The translations under genes and the position numbers were made by a program. Under the pieces are notes generated by a model. It was not told the origin of the DNA and did not search any database. It saw only the letters and a program-made list of their open reading frames with translations. From Aciditerrimonas ferrireducens (lineage in GTDB: Bacteria; Actinomycetota; Acidimicrobiia; Acidimicrobiales; UBA8190), in NCBI RefSeq assembly GCF_023130475.1, contig NZ_JAKHEX010000009.1, positions 6,101 through 70,100 on the forward strand: a stretch of 64,000 nt of DNA, written 5' to 3'. This document shows positions 8,509 through 16,792 of this stretch, piece after piece. How positions within the stretch are numbered: the first letter of the stretch is position 1; each line of letters opens with the position of its first letter.

Positions 8509-9213
8509 TCAGGTTGCGTCCGGCGGAAGGCGGAGGCAGTAGCCCACGCCCCGGACGGTGTGGATCAGGGGCGGGTCCATCCGGTCGACCTTCTTGCGCA
8601 GGTAGCTGATGTAGGTCTCCACGATCGCCGGGTCGCCCTCGAAACCGTCCTCCCAGACCCAGTCGAGCAGCTCGGCCTTCGAGAGGACCCGGCGAGGGTG
8701 CAGGAGCAGGCAGTGCAGCAGCCGGAACTCGGTGGCCGTGAGCTCGAGCGGCTCACCCGCCCGGCGGGCCTCGTGGCGGTCCTCGTCGAGCTCGAGGTCG
8801 GCGAAGCGCAGGATCCCCTCGGCGACCAGGTCGCTCGGGCGGGACCGCCGGAGGACCGCCCGCACCCGGGCGACGAGCTCGTCCAGGCTGAAGGGTTTCG
8901 GGAGGTAGTCGTCGCCGCCGGCCTCCAGGCCGGCGATGCGGTCCTCGGTGGCGTCCCGAGCGGTGAGGAACACCACCGGCACGTCGACCCCGTCGGCTCG
9001 CCAGCGCCGACAGACCTCGACCCCTTCGAGGTCCGGCAGCATGACGTCGAGCAGCACGAGGTCCACTCCCCCGCGGCGGCCCGCCGCCAGCGCCTCGGCG
9101 CCGGTGCTGGCCACCTCGACCTCGAACCCCTCGAGGCGCAGGGCCGCCCGGACGAGATCGGTGATGTAGGGCTCGTCGTCGACCACCAGCACCCGGGCCG
9201 GCAGGCTAGGCAC
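8509..9213 (-). CDS. OmpR/PhoB-family response regulator
   Basis: Two-component output regulator of 234 aa. Receiver domain: acidic pair in VVDDEP (about residue 10), phosphoacceptor D in DLVLLDVMLPD (about 54), T in VVFLTARD and K in YLPKPF. C-terminal winged helix with ELTATEFRLLHCLLLHP..VLSKAELLDWVWE and VETYISYLRKKVD, ending HTVRGVGYCLR. Start GTG 9213 is the only good candidate, giving MPSLPARVLVVDDEP. First gene of the pair, so likely autoregulated; no clear -10 box was seen in the 87 bases upstream. Confidence 0.92.
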   Translation of the reverse strand: MPSLPARVLVVDDEPYITDLVRAALRLEGFEVEVASTGAEALAAGRRGGVDLVLLDVMLPDLEGVEVCRRWRADGVDVPVVFLTARDATEDRIAGLEAGGDDYLPKPFSLDELVARVRAVLRRSRPSDLVAEGILRFADLELDEDRHEARRAGEPLELTATEFRLLHCLLLHPRRVLSKAELLDWVWEDGFEGDPAIVETYISYLRKKVDRMDPPLIHTVRGVGYCLRLPPDAT

Positions 9214-9300
9214 GGCACCATGGTGCCAGGTTCGCCTCGACGCCCCGGTGCCCCGCCGAGTCGGGGCAGCCGGTGCCGGGGGCGGCTCAGGGGAGACGGT

Positions 9301-10056
9301 TCAGCGGCCGCTTCGGCCCGGGCGGCGCTGCCGACGGGGAGCCAGACGGTCGGCGAGGCGCCGCAGCCCCCACCAGGTGACCAGCCCGAGGGCCTCGACG
9401 ACGATGGCGGTGGACATCTTCGAGGTGCCGCGGACCCGGTCGACGAATCGAATGGGTACCTCGGTGACCCGGCCACCGGCCTGGAGGACCCGATGGCACA
9501 TCTCGATCTGGAAGCCGTAGCCGTCGGCACGCACCGAGTCGAGGTCGACGGCCTTGAGGATCTCGGCCCGGTAGGCCCGGAACCCCGAGGTCGAGTCGGT
9601 GACCGGCATGCCGAGCACCCAGGCGGCGTAGAGGTTCCCGCCCCGGGAGAGCAGCCAGCGGCTCCTGGACCAGTTGGGGATGGAGCCGCCCGGCACGTAC
9701 CGGGAGCCGACGACCAGGTCGTAGCCCTCCGCCAAGGGGGCGACGAGCGAGGGCAGGGCGGCCGGGTCGTGCGAGAGGTCGGAGTCCATCTCGACCATGG
9801 CCTCGAACCCGTGCTCGAGGCCCCAGCGGAACCCGGCCCGGTAGGCGCTGCCGAGCCCCTGCTTGCCCGAGCGTCGGAGCACCGCCACCTGGCCGAGCTC
9901 CTCGCCCAGGCGCTCGGCGATCTCGGCGGTCCCGTCGGGGCTGCCGTCGTCGACCACGAGGACCGACCCCTCCGGGAGGTTCGCCCGCACCCGCCGCAGC
10001 ACCTCTTCGATGTTCGCCGCCTCGTTGTAGGTCGGCAGGACGACCAGCACCCGCAT
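9301..10056 (-). CDS. Polyprenol monophosphomannose synthase (GT2)
   Basis: Transfers mannose from GDP-mannose to polyprenyl phosphate on the cytoplasmic face, supplying the lipid donor for mannolipids and protein mannosylation. The 251-aa protein begins RVLVVLPTYNEAANIEEVL, with VVDDGSPDGTA, the DxD-like MDSDLSHDP (about residue 95), the acceptor loop YVPGGSIPNW, and GYGFQIEM...VPIRFVDRVRG.SKMS, all diagnostic of the DPM1/Ppm1 group. No apolipoprotein N-acyltransferase fusion is present, unlike some mycobacterial forms. Start ATG 10056 is leaderless, seven bases after TAAGCT. It fits with pimA and patA elsewhere in the window. Confidence 0.9.
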   Translation of the reverse strand: MRVLVVLPTYNEAANIEEVLRRVRANLPEGSVLVVDDGSPDGTAEIAERLGEELGQVAVLRRSGKQGLGSAYRAGFRWGLEHGFEAMVEMDSDLSHDPAALPSLVAPLAEGYDLVVGSRYVPGGSIPNWSRSRWLLSRGGNLYAAWVLGMPVTDSTSGFRAYRAEILKAVDLDSVRADGYGFQIEMCHRVLQAGGRVTEVPIRFVDRVRGTSKMSTAIVVEALGLVTWWGLRRLADRLAPRRQRRPGRSGR

Positions 10057-10063
10057 CCTGGCC

Positions 10064-10069
10064 AGCTTA
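10064..10069 (-). promoter_or_regulatory. -10 box TAAGCT sharing a stop codon
   Basis: TAAGCT on the minus strand, seven bases before the ATG at 10056. Its TAA is the stop codon of the upstream AI-2E family gene (10067-10069). Confidence 0.55.
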
Positions 10070-11278
10070 GGGCAGCGGTTCCCGATCGACCTCCCGACGC
10101 TCCAGCCGACCGGGATCCGGGTTTCCGGGTTCGTCGACCGGGTCGGTCCGGTGCCAGAGCTCGACGGCCACCACCTGGATCGCCCCGGCCAGGGGCACGG
10201 CGAGGAGCGTGCCGACCAGGCCGCCGAAGACGCCCCCCAGGCCGTCGCCCAGTTCGGCGCCGACGAGCACCGCGAGGAGGACCAGGAGGGGACTGACCCG
10301 GACGGTCTTGGCCATCACCACCGGGTTCAGGACGTGGTTCTCGAGGAGGCTGTAGACGACGAAGACCACGAGGACCACGATCCCTTGGACGAGGCCGCCG
10401 GCGATGGCGGCGAACACCACGGTCGGCACCCCGGCCAGGAGGCCCCCGACCATCGGCAGGAAGTCGACCACCGCGACCCACAGTCCCCAGAGCAGGGCGT
10501 CGGGCAACCCCAGGATCACGAGGGTGAGGGCCACCACCAGGCCGGCGATCACCGAGGTGAGGAGGTTCCCGAGCATGTAGCCGGTCACCGCCCGGCGGAC
10601 CGAGCGGGCGACCCGCTCGACCTCGACCCGGCGCTCGGGGGCCAGCAGCGCCAAGGTGCCCCGTCGGAGTCGGGGCCCTTCGAGGAGCAGCAGGAGCACC
10701 AGGACCACGAGGGCGACGAAGGACACGAGGGCGGTGGCCGCCCCTTTGCCGAGGCTGAGCGCTGGCTTCGCCAGGTGCCGGGCGGCCGCCTCGAGCTTGG
10801 GGGCGTTCTGCTTGAGCAGCCGGGCCACGTGGTAGCGCCGGACCAGCCGACCGACCCAGCCTCGGCCGTGCTCGGCTGCCGAGACGGTGCGGTCGAGGTG
10901 GCTGAGCAGGTGGGTCACGCCGTCGACCAGGGGGTAGCCGAAGGCGGTGGCCAGGCCGGCGAAGACCGCGAGGGCGGCCAGGAACACCACGGCGACGGCC
11001 ACCCCTCGACGTCGCAGCCCCGGCAGGCCGGTCCGCTGGACGCCGAGGACGAGGGGATCGAGGAGCAGCGCCACGAACCCGGCCACCACCACCAGCAGCA
11101 GGACCTGGCGGATCCTGATGACGACCAGGGCCAGGAGGACCACGGCCACCGCGACGCCGGCCACCGCCAGGATGGCGGCGAGGGGCACCCCGCGGGCCTG
11201 GGCGGCGGCGAGCAGCCGGCCCCGCCGGGTGGTCGGGCCGGGACGCCCCCCTGCTCCCGGCGCCCCGTCCTCCAGCAC
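10067..11278 (-). CDS. AI-2E transporter family (UPF0118) membrane protein
   Basis: The 403-aa protein has paired hydrophobic helices near the N-terminus (LAAILAVAGVAVAVVLLALVVIRIRQVLLLVVVAGFVALLLDPLV), a soluble stretch, and a C-terminal block of five to six helices containing GLPDALLWGLWVAVVDFLPMVGG and VLNPVVMAKTVRVSPLLVLLAVLVGAELGG, the family signature. Family members are exporters of varied substrates, including Na+/H+ exchange and AI-2; the substrate here is unknown. Start GTG 11278 follows CATGCT by six bases. Divergent from the UPF0104 gene at 11302. Confidence 0.85.
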   Translation of the reverse strand: MLEDGAPGAGGRPGPTTRRGRLLAAAQARGVPLAAILAVAGVAVAVVLLALVVIRIRQVLLLVVVAGFVALLLDPLVLGVQRTGLPGLRRRGVAVAVVFLAALAVFAGLATAFGYPLVDGVTHLLSHLDRTVSAAEHGRGWVGRLVRRYHVARLLKQNAPKLEAAARHLAKPALSLGKGAATALVSFVALVVLVLLLLLEGPRLRRGTLALLAPERRVEVERVARSVRRAVTGYMLGNLLTSVIAGLVVALTLVILGLPDALLWGLWVAVVDFLPMVGGLLAGVPTVVFAAIAGGLVQGIVVLVVFVVYSLLENHVLNPVVMAKTVRVSPLLVLLAVLVGAELGDGLGGVFGGLVGTLLAVPLAGAIQVVAVELWHRTDPVDEPGNPDPGRLERREVDREPLP

Positions 11279-11284
11279 GCCACC

Positions 11285-11290
11285 AGCATG
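11285..11290 (-). promoter_or_regulatory. -10 box of AI-2E family gene
   Basis: CATGCT on the minus strand, six bases before the GTG at 11278; same shape as TATGCT at 2161-2166. Confidence 0.4.
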
Positions 11291-11301
11291 GCAGGCGGCC
11301 G

Positions 11302-12564
11302 GTGACGTGGGAGCATGGGTTGGTGGGCGACCAGGAGCCCCCGACGGACCAGCCCGCCGAGGACCACGCCGGTCCTGCGACTCCCGGCGCGCCGGCGACG
11401 CAGCACGCGGAGCGGACAGCGGGCCTGACCCCGGGTGGATCGTCGACCCCGGAGGACCCGGACCGGGATTCGAGCCGGCCGAACCGCCGGCACCTGCGGC
11501 GGGAGGTCAAGTGGGGGGTCGGGGCGTTCGTGCTGGTCCTGCTGCTCGAGTACCTGGTCCTCCCCGAGCTCGGGGGGTTCCGGGAGGCTCTCTCGGACCT
11601 GGGCCGGGTGGACGTCGGCTACCTGGTGCTCGGCTTCCTGCTCGAGGCGGCTTCCCTGCTCTCCTACGCCCAGCTGACCCGGGCGGTGTTGCCGGATGAC
11701 GCGCCGAGCACCGGCCAGCTCCTGCGGGTGGACCTCTCGACCCTGGCCGTCAGCCACGTCGTCCCCGGGGGCACCGCGGGCGGGGCAGCCCTCGGCTACC
11801 GCCTGCTGACCTCCTCGGGGGTGAGCGGCGCCGACACCGGCTTCGCCCTGGCCATGCAGGGGGCCGGATCGGCGGTGGTGCTGAACGCCATCTTCTGGCT
11901 GGCCCTGCTGGCCTCGCTGTTCCTCCGGGGCTACAACCCCCTCTACGCCCTGGCCGCCGGCGTCGGGGTGGTCCTCATGGCCGCCTTCGCCACCGCCATC
12001 GTCCTGCTCGTGCGAGGCCACCGGCGGGTGGTCGACCTGGTCCGCCGAGCCGCCGGCGCCGTGCCGTTCCTCGACGCCGAGCGCCTGGCGGACGCCACCG
12101 ACCGCTTCGCTCGGCGTTTGCGCACCTTCACCGCCCAACGCCAGGTCCTGCGCCGGGCCGTGCTCTGGGCGGCGGCCAACTGGCTGTTCGACGCGGCGTC
12201 CCTCTGGGTCTGCGTCCTGGCCTTCCACGTCCTGCTGTCGCCCATCTACCTGCTCGTGGCCTACGGGCTGGCCAACATCCTGGCCGTGATCCCCATCACC
12301 CCCGGGGGCCTGGGCATCGTCGAAGGCGTCCTCATCCCGACCCTCGTGGGCTTCGGCGTGCCGAACAAGGGCATCGCCTTGCTGGCCGTCCTCATCTACC
12401 GCTTCTTCAACTTCTGGCTCCCCATCCCGGTTGGGGGCGCCTGCTACCTGAGCATCCGCTTCTCGGGCGAGCGCTGGGGCCAGCGGATCCGGCACGTGAA
12501 GGAGGAGGTCGTCGAGGGGGAGGCCCAAGCGGCCTCCCCCTCCGGACGGCCTCCGGCGGCCTAA
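11302..12564 (+). CDS. UPF0104 / lysylphosphatidylglycerol synthase TM-region protein
   Basis: Integral membrane protein of 420 aa related to the flippase half of MprF. A hydrophilic, Pro/Ala-rich N-terminal 70 residues precedes about eight helices, starting GVGAFVLVLLLEYLVLP. The motif PGGTAGGAALGYRLL (about residue 150) and the loop ANILAVIPITPGGLGIVEG (about 330) are the conserved features of this family. No lysyl-transferase domain is attached, so aminoacylation is not implied; lipid or polyprenyl-sugar flipping is a plausible inference. GTG 11323 is an alternative start. It ends 9 bases before the convergent ppk. Confidence 0.8.
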   Translation: MTWEHGLVGDQEPPTDQPAEDHAGPATPGAPATQHAERTAGLTPGGSSTPEDPDRDSSRPNRRHLRREVKWGVGAFVLVLLLEYLVLPELGGFREALSDLGRVDVGYLVLGFLLEAASLLSYAQLTRAVLPDDAPSTGQLLRVDLSTLAVSHVVPGGTAGGAALGYRLLTSSGVSGADTGFALAMQGAGSAVVLNAIFWLALLASLFLRGYNPLYALAAGVGVVLMAAFATAIVLLVRGHRRVVDLVRRAAGAVPFLDAERLADATDRFARRLRTFTAQRQVLRRAVLWAAANWLFDAASLWVCVLAFHVLLSPIYLLVAYGLANILAVIPITPGGLGIVEGVLIPTLVGFGVPNKGIALLAVLIYRFFNFWLPIPVGGACYLSIRFSGERWGQRIRHVKEEVVEGEAQAASPSGRPPAA

Positions 12565-12573
12565 GGACGGGGT

Positions 12574-14781
12574 TCAGGCCCCGAGGGCTTCGGGCTCGCG
12601 GCGACGGCGGGCCCGCTCGACGGCCTGCTCCTGGAGGGTGCGCTGGAGGCTGACGCCCCGGCGGGTGGGCACGCGGTGCCAGCGACCCTCGGGCCCGAGG
12701 GTCCAGGCGTTCGTGTCGTCGGCCAGGGCGAGCTCGAGAACCTCGAGGAGACGGTCCTGGAGCTCTGGACGCCGAACCGGGACGAGCGTCTCGACCCGAC
12801 GGTCCAGGTTGCGCTCCATGAGGTCGGCCGACCCGATGAGGACGGCGCGGGGCCGCTCGTGGGTCCCCCCGAAGACGTAGATGCGGGAGTGCTCGAGGAA
12901 CCGGCCGACGATGGAGCGGACCCGGATGGTCTCGGAGAGACCGGGGACCTGGGGGTGCAGGCAGCAGACCCCCCGGACGACGAGGTCCACCGGCACACCG
13001 CGGGCCGAGGCCCGGTAGAGGGCGTCGATGATCTCGGGGTCGGTCAGGCCGTTGACCTTGATGACGATCCGCCCCTCCGGACCGGCCTGGGCCTCGGCCT
13101 CGATGAGCTCGAGGAGGCGGCGACGCAGGCACGTGGGGGCCACGACGATCGCCCGGTACTTCGAGTGGCGGGAGAAGCCGGTCAGGACGTTGAAGAGGTC
13201 GCCGACGTCGGCCCCGATCTCGGGGTCGGCAGTGAGCAGCCCCAGGTCCTCGTACTGCCGGGCGGTCTTCGCGTTGTAGTTGCCCGAGCCGATGTGGCAG
13301 TAGCGGCGGATGCCGTCCTCCTCGCGGCGGACCACCAGGCAGATCTTCGAGTGGGTCTTCAAGCCGACCAGGCCGTAGACCACGTGCACCCCGGCCTCCT
13401 CGAGGGCTCGGGCCCAGGCGATGTTGTTCTGCTCGTCGAACCGGGCCTTGAGCTCGACCACCGCCGCCACCTGCTTGCCGGCCTCGGCCGCCCGGATGAG
13501 GGAGCGGACGATGGCGGAGTCCCCCGAGGTGCGGTAGAGGGTCTGCTTGATGGCCAGCACGTCGGGGTCGGCGGCCGCCTCGGCCACGAAGGCCTCGACG
13601 GAGGTGGCGAAGGAGTCGTAGGGGTGGTGGACCAGGACGTCCTGCTCCCGGAGCACGGCGAAGAGGTCGGCCGGCTCGTTGCCCGCGTTGGCGAGCGGGG
13701 CCGGGGTCATGGGGGTCCAGGTCTCGCAGTGCAGGTCCGGCCGGTCGAGATCCACCACCGCCCAGAGCCCCCCGAGGTCGAGGGGCGCGGCGCTCGGGTA
13801 GACGTCCTCGGCGGTGAGGTCGAGCTCCCGCACGAGGAGGTCTTGGAGCTCGGGGCTCATCTCGGCGGCCACCTCCAGGCGGACCGCCCGGCCGAAGCGC
13901 CGGCGGCGCAGTTCCATCTCGACCGCGGCGAGCAGGTCGTCGGCCTCGTCCTCCTCGACGGCCAGGTCGGCGTTGCGAGTGACCCGGAAAGCCACGTGCT
14001 CCCCGATGTGCATCTCGGGGAAGAGGACCTGGAGATGGGCGGCGATGACCTGCTCGAGGGGGACGAAGCGTTCGCCGTCGGGCATGACGACGAAGCGGGG
14101 CAGCAGGGGTGGCACCTTGACCCGGGCGACCCGCTCGATCCCGGTCACCGGGTCCTGGACCTTCACGATGAGGTTGAGGGAGAGGTTGGAGATGTAGGGG
14201 AAGGGGTGGCCGGGGTCGACGGCCAGGGGGGTCAGGACGGGGAAGATCTGCCGGTGGAAGACCTCCACCAGGTACTCCCGGTCGTCGTCGTCCAGGGTGT
14301 CCCAGCCCGAGAGCCGGACCCCGTGCGCCGCGAGGGCCGGGACGACCTCGTCGAGGAAGATGCGGGCCTGGCGGTCCTGGAGCTCCCGGACCCGGACCCG
14401 GACGGCCCGCAGGGTGTCGGGGGGCCGCAGGCCGTCGGGCGAGCGGGTCCGGAGCCCGGCGTCGACCTGGTCCTTCACGCCGGCCACCCGGACCTGGAAG
14501 AACTCGTCGAGCCCCTCGGAGAAGATGGCCAGGAACTTGACCCGCTCGAGCAGGGGCAGGCTCGGGTCGGCCGCCAGGTCGAGCAGCCGGTCCCCGAAGT
14601 CCAGCCAGGACAGCTCCCGGTTCCCGAAGCGGGCCGGCCCGAAGCGCTCGGGGCCCTGGACCAGGCCGTCAGCGGACCCCGGACGGGGGCCGGGACCGCC
14701 GGACTGCCAACCGCGCTCGACCGACTGCTGGTCGACGGCAGCCGCCGCCGGGGCCGCCGTCTGGCCCACCCCCTGGTCCAT
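12574..14781 (-). CDS. ppk: Polyphosphate kinase PPK1
   Basis: Reversible synthesis of inorganic polyphosphate from ATP. The 735-aa protein has an Ala/Gly-rich N-terminal 45 residues, then GNRELSWLDFGDRLLDLA (N domain), LTPLAVDPGHPFPYISNLSLNL, HHPYDSFATSVEAFV, KQTLYRTS, the catalytic histidine in GLKTHSKICLVVRRE (near residue 478), HIGSGNYNAKTA.QYEDLGLL and the second phospholipase-D-like half with HSRIYVFG and GSADLMERNLDRRVE. Length is normal for PPK1. ATG 14781 has a strong Shine-Dalgarno (GGAGG nine bases upstream). Divergent from the SEDS gene at 14890. Confidence 0.95.
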   Translation of the reverse strand: MDQGVGQTAAPAAAAVDQQSVERGWQSGGPGPRPGSADGLVQGPERFGPARFGNRELSWLDFGDRLLDLAADPSLPLLERVKFLAIFSEGLDEFFQVRVAGVKDQVDAGLRTRSPDGLRPPDTLRAVRVRVRELQDRQARIFLDEVVPALAAHGVRLSGWDTLDDDDREYLVEVFHRQIFPVLTPLAVDPGHPFPYISNLSLNLIVKVQDPVTGIERVARVKVPPLLPRFVVMPDGERFVPLEQVIAAHLQVLFPEMHIGEHVAFRVTRNADLAVEEDEADDLLAAVEMELRRRRFGRAVRLEVAAEMSPELQDLLVRELDLTAEDVYPSAAPLDLGGLWAVVDLDRPDLHCETWTPMTPAPLANAGNEPADLFAVLREQDVLVHHPYDSFATSVEAFVAEAAADPDVLAIKQTLYRTSGDSAIVRSLIRAAEAGKQVAAVVELKARFDEQNNIAWARALEEAGVHVVYGLVGLKTHSKICLVVRREEDGIRRYCHIGSGNYNAKTARQYEDLGLLTADPEIGADVGDLFNVLTGFSRHSKYRAIVVAPTCLRRRLLELIEAEAQAGPEGRIVIKVNGLTDPEIIDALYRASARGVPVDLVVRGVCCLHPQVPGLSETIRVRSIVGRFLEHSRIYVFGGTHERPRAVLIGSADLMERNLDRRVETLVPVRRPELQDRLLEVLELALADDTNAWTLGPEGRWHRVPTRRGVSLQRTLQEQAVERARRRREPEALGA

Positions 14782-14804
14782 GGCGTCTCACCTCCGCCTC
14801 CTCG

Positions 14805-14810
14805 ACGATA
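14805..14810 (-). promoter_or_regulatory. -10 box of ppk
   Basis: TATCGT on the minus strand, 23 bases before the ppk ATG. The gap holds GAGGAGGCGGAGG, so ppk is a leadered gene, unlike most first genes here. Confidence 0.4.
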
Positions 14811-14878
14811 GCCGCCGGGCCGAGCCGGCACGGTGCCTCCCGCCTGGGACCGTTCCCGCCCGGCGAAGGCCCGCCCAG

Positions 14879-14884
14879 TACCAT
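14879..14884 (+). promoter_or_regulatory. -10 box of plus-strand SEDS gene
   Basis: TACCAT, five and eight bases before the two adjacent GTG codons at 14890 and 14893. It excludes the more upstream in-frame ATG at 14833. Confidence 0.45.
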
Positions 14885-14889
14885 GCGGC

Positions 14890-16335
14890 GTGGTGGCCCC
14901 GCTCTCCGTCCGCCTGGGCATCGCCCCCGCCGAACGCCGCCGGGGCAACCCGGCGCGCCGGGCCGAGCTGGGCCTGGTGGTCTTCGCCTCCTTGATCGTG
15001 ACCGCCGCCTACGTAGTGGCGTCGATCGGGACGACCGCCAAGGTGCCTCCCCACCTGGCGGTCTTCCTGGCCATCGTCCTCGGCCTGGGCCTCCTGGCCC
15101 ACCTCGGCACCCGGTACCTGGCCCCCGACGCCACCCCGGTCCTGCTGCCCCTGGTGCTAATGCTCAACGGCCTGGGCTACGTGACCCTGGCCTCCATCGA
15201 CCAGCCGAACCTCTACCCGCCCTCGCTCCAGGCCATGTGGACCGCGGTCGGGGTGGCCGGCTACGTCGTGACCCTGCTCCTGGTCCGGCGGACCCGGGAC
15301 CTGGACCGCTACCGCTACCTGCTGGTCCTGGTGGCGGTGTTCCTCATGCTCTCACCCCTCATCCCCCACTTCGGCTACGCCGTGGGCGCCTACGACGAGA
15401 ACGTGCGCCTGTGGGTGCACATCGGCCCGATCTCGGGCCAACCGGTGGAGTTCGCCAAGATCCTCCTCGTCATCTTCTTCGCCTCCTACTTCGCCGAGAA
15501 GCAGGAGCTGCTCTCCATCCCGACGACCCGGCTGGGCGGGCGCCTCGTCACCGACCCCCGTCCCCTCGGCCCCATCGTGCTGGTCTGGGGCTTTTGCATG
15601 CTGGTCCTGGCAGTGGAGAAGGACGTCGGCTTCGCGGTGCTGGTCTTCGTGCTCTTCATCGCCATGCTCTGGACGGCCACCGGCCGGGCCGGCTACCTGC
15701 TCCTCGGGGTGGTCCTCTTCGGCGCCGGGGTGGTGGTGGCCAGCCACCTCTTCCCCCAGGTCGACAGCCGGATCGCCGACTGGCTTCACCCCTGGACCCG
15801 GGTCAACCTGCCCGGCGGCTCGTACCAGACCGTCCAGGGCATCTACGGCCTGGGCTCGGGGGGGCTGGTCGGCACGGGCATGGGCTTCGGCCAGCTCTCG
15901 GCCATCCCCCTGGTGGGCTCGGACTACATCTTCGCCGCCATCGGCACCGAGTGGGGCCTTCTGGGCTCGACGGCCGTGGTCTTCGCCTACCTGCTCATCG
16001 TGGGGGCCGGCTTGCGCATCGCCCAGACCGCCCGCTCGGACTTCGCCAAACTGGCCGCTACGGGACTGACCGTCATCTTGGGCATCCAGTCCTTCTTCAT
16101 CATGGGCGGAGTGGTCCGCCTGTTGCCCGACACGGGCCTGACCCTCCCCTTCATGGCCTACGGCGGCTCGGCCCTGGTGGCCAACTACATCCTGGTCGGC
16201 CTCCTCATGCGGATCTCCGACGAGGGCAACCGCCCGGCCCTGGCGCGGGCGGCCACGGCCTCCCGGGTCGACGGGGACCGCCAGGAGGCCCCGAGCTCCC
16301 CAGCGGAGCCGCTCAGCCCGGCTGGGACCCGCTGA
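14890..16335 (+). CDS. SEDS family (FtsW/RodA/SpoVE) peptidoglycan polymerase
   Basis: Polytopic SEDS glycosyltransferase that polymerises lipid II, normally with a class B PBP. The 481-aa protein has about 10 membrane helices, the periplasmic loop with RVNLPGGSYQTVQGIYGLGSGGLVGTG, and the C-terminal LLPDTGLTLPFMAYGGSALVANY block, all SEDS hallmarks. The sequence SGQPVEFAKILLVIFFASYF corresponds to the conserved P-E helix. Length resembles the mycobacterial RodA that sits with pbpA, but no PBP or FHA gene is adjacent here. A second SEDS gene (16789-17928) faces it. GTG 14893 is an equally good start. Confidence 0.85.
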   Translation: MVAPLSVRLGIAPAERRRGNPARRAELGLVVFASLIVTAAYVVASIGTTAKVPPHLAVFLAIVLGLGLLAHLGTRYLAPDATPVLLPLVLMLNGLGYVTLASIDQPNLYPPSLQAMWTAVGVAGYVVTLLLVRRTRDLDRYRYLLVLVAVFLMLSPLIPHFGYAVGAYDENVRLWVHIGPISGQPVEFAKILLVIFFASYFAEKQELLSIPTTRLGGRLVTDPRPLGPIVLVWGFCMLVLAVEKDVGFAVLVFVLFIAMLWTATGRAGYLLLGVVLFGAGVVVASHLFPQVDSRIADWLHPWTRVNLPGGSYQTVQGIYGLGSGGLVGTGMGFGQLSAIPLVGSDYIFAAIGTEWGLLGSTAVVFAYLLIVGAGLRIAQTARSDFAKLAATGLTVILGIQSFFIMGGVVRLLPDTGLTLPFMAYGGSALVANYILVGLLMRISDEGNRPALARAATASRVDGDRQEAPSSPAEPLSPAGTR

Positions 16336-16792
16336 GCTCGGTCAGGACCCAGTCGGCGACCACGATGGGCACCGGCGGCTGGCGCCGGAGGGCCAGGGCG
16401 AAGCCGTCCGAAGGGCGACAGGGCACGACGTGGCGACCCGCCCGGCTCGAGGTCTCGAGCTCGGCCACGACGTTGCCCTCGACCACCGCGGTGAGCCGCA
16501 CCGCCTCGACCGAGACGCCGTGGCGGTCGAGGACGTCGGAGAACAGCTGGTGGGTGAGGGGACGCGGGGTCGGGCGGCGGCTCAGGGCGTAGGCGATGGC
16601 GGTGCCCTCGGGGAGCCCGACCGGGATGCGGGCCTGGCGCTGCGGCGGGACGACCTCCTGGAGCACCACCAGGGGGTACTGCGAGGGGAGGTGCATCTCG
16701 ACCCGCACGACGGTGGCGACCCGCCAGATGGAGGCCGGATCGGCCGGCGCCCCGGACCCGGTCGGGGCCGCCAGGGGGTCCGGACCGGTCAC
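16313..16792 (-). CDS. Bifunctional nuclease (BFN, DUF151) family protein
   Basis: The 159-aa protein has a short N-terminus then a full BFN domain: VEMHLPSQYPLVVLQEV, IPVGLPEGTAIAYALSR, RPLTHQLFSDVLDRHGVSVEAV, and C-terminal RPSDGFALALR...PIVVADWVL. Plant members have RNase and DNase activity; bacterial roles are uncertain. GTG 16792 overlaps the stop of rodA (GTGA), so it is translated from that operon; ATG 16696, nearer the domain start, is the alternative. Its last 23 bases overlap the 3' end of the plus-strand SEDS gene. Usual family position is a stand-alone gene, so coupling to rodA is unusual. Confidence 0.8.
   Translation of the reverse strand: MTGPDPLAAPTGSGAPADPASIWRVATVVRVEMHLPSQYPLVVLQEVVPPQRQARIPVGLPEGTAIAYALSRRPTPRPLTHQLFSDVLDRHGVSVEAVRLTAVVEGNVVAELETSSRAGRHVVPCRPSDGFALALRRQPPVPIVVADWVLTELSGSQPG

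Noticed and set aside
8565-11510. Long minus-strand frame across the response regulator, mannose synthase and AI-2E genes
   Set aside because: Shadow of three genes with clear family motifs in another frame; its own translation is Arg/Pro/Gly-rich without domains.
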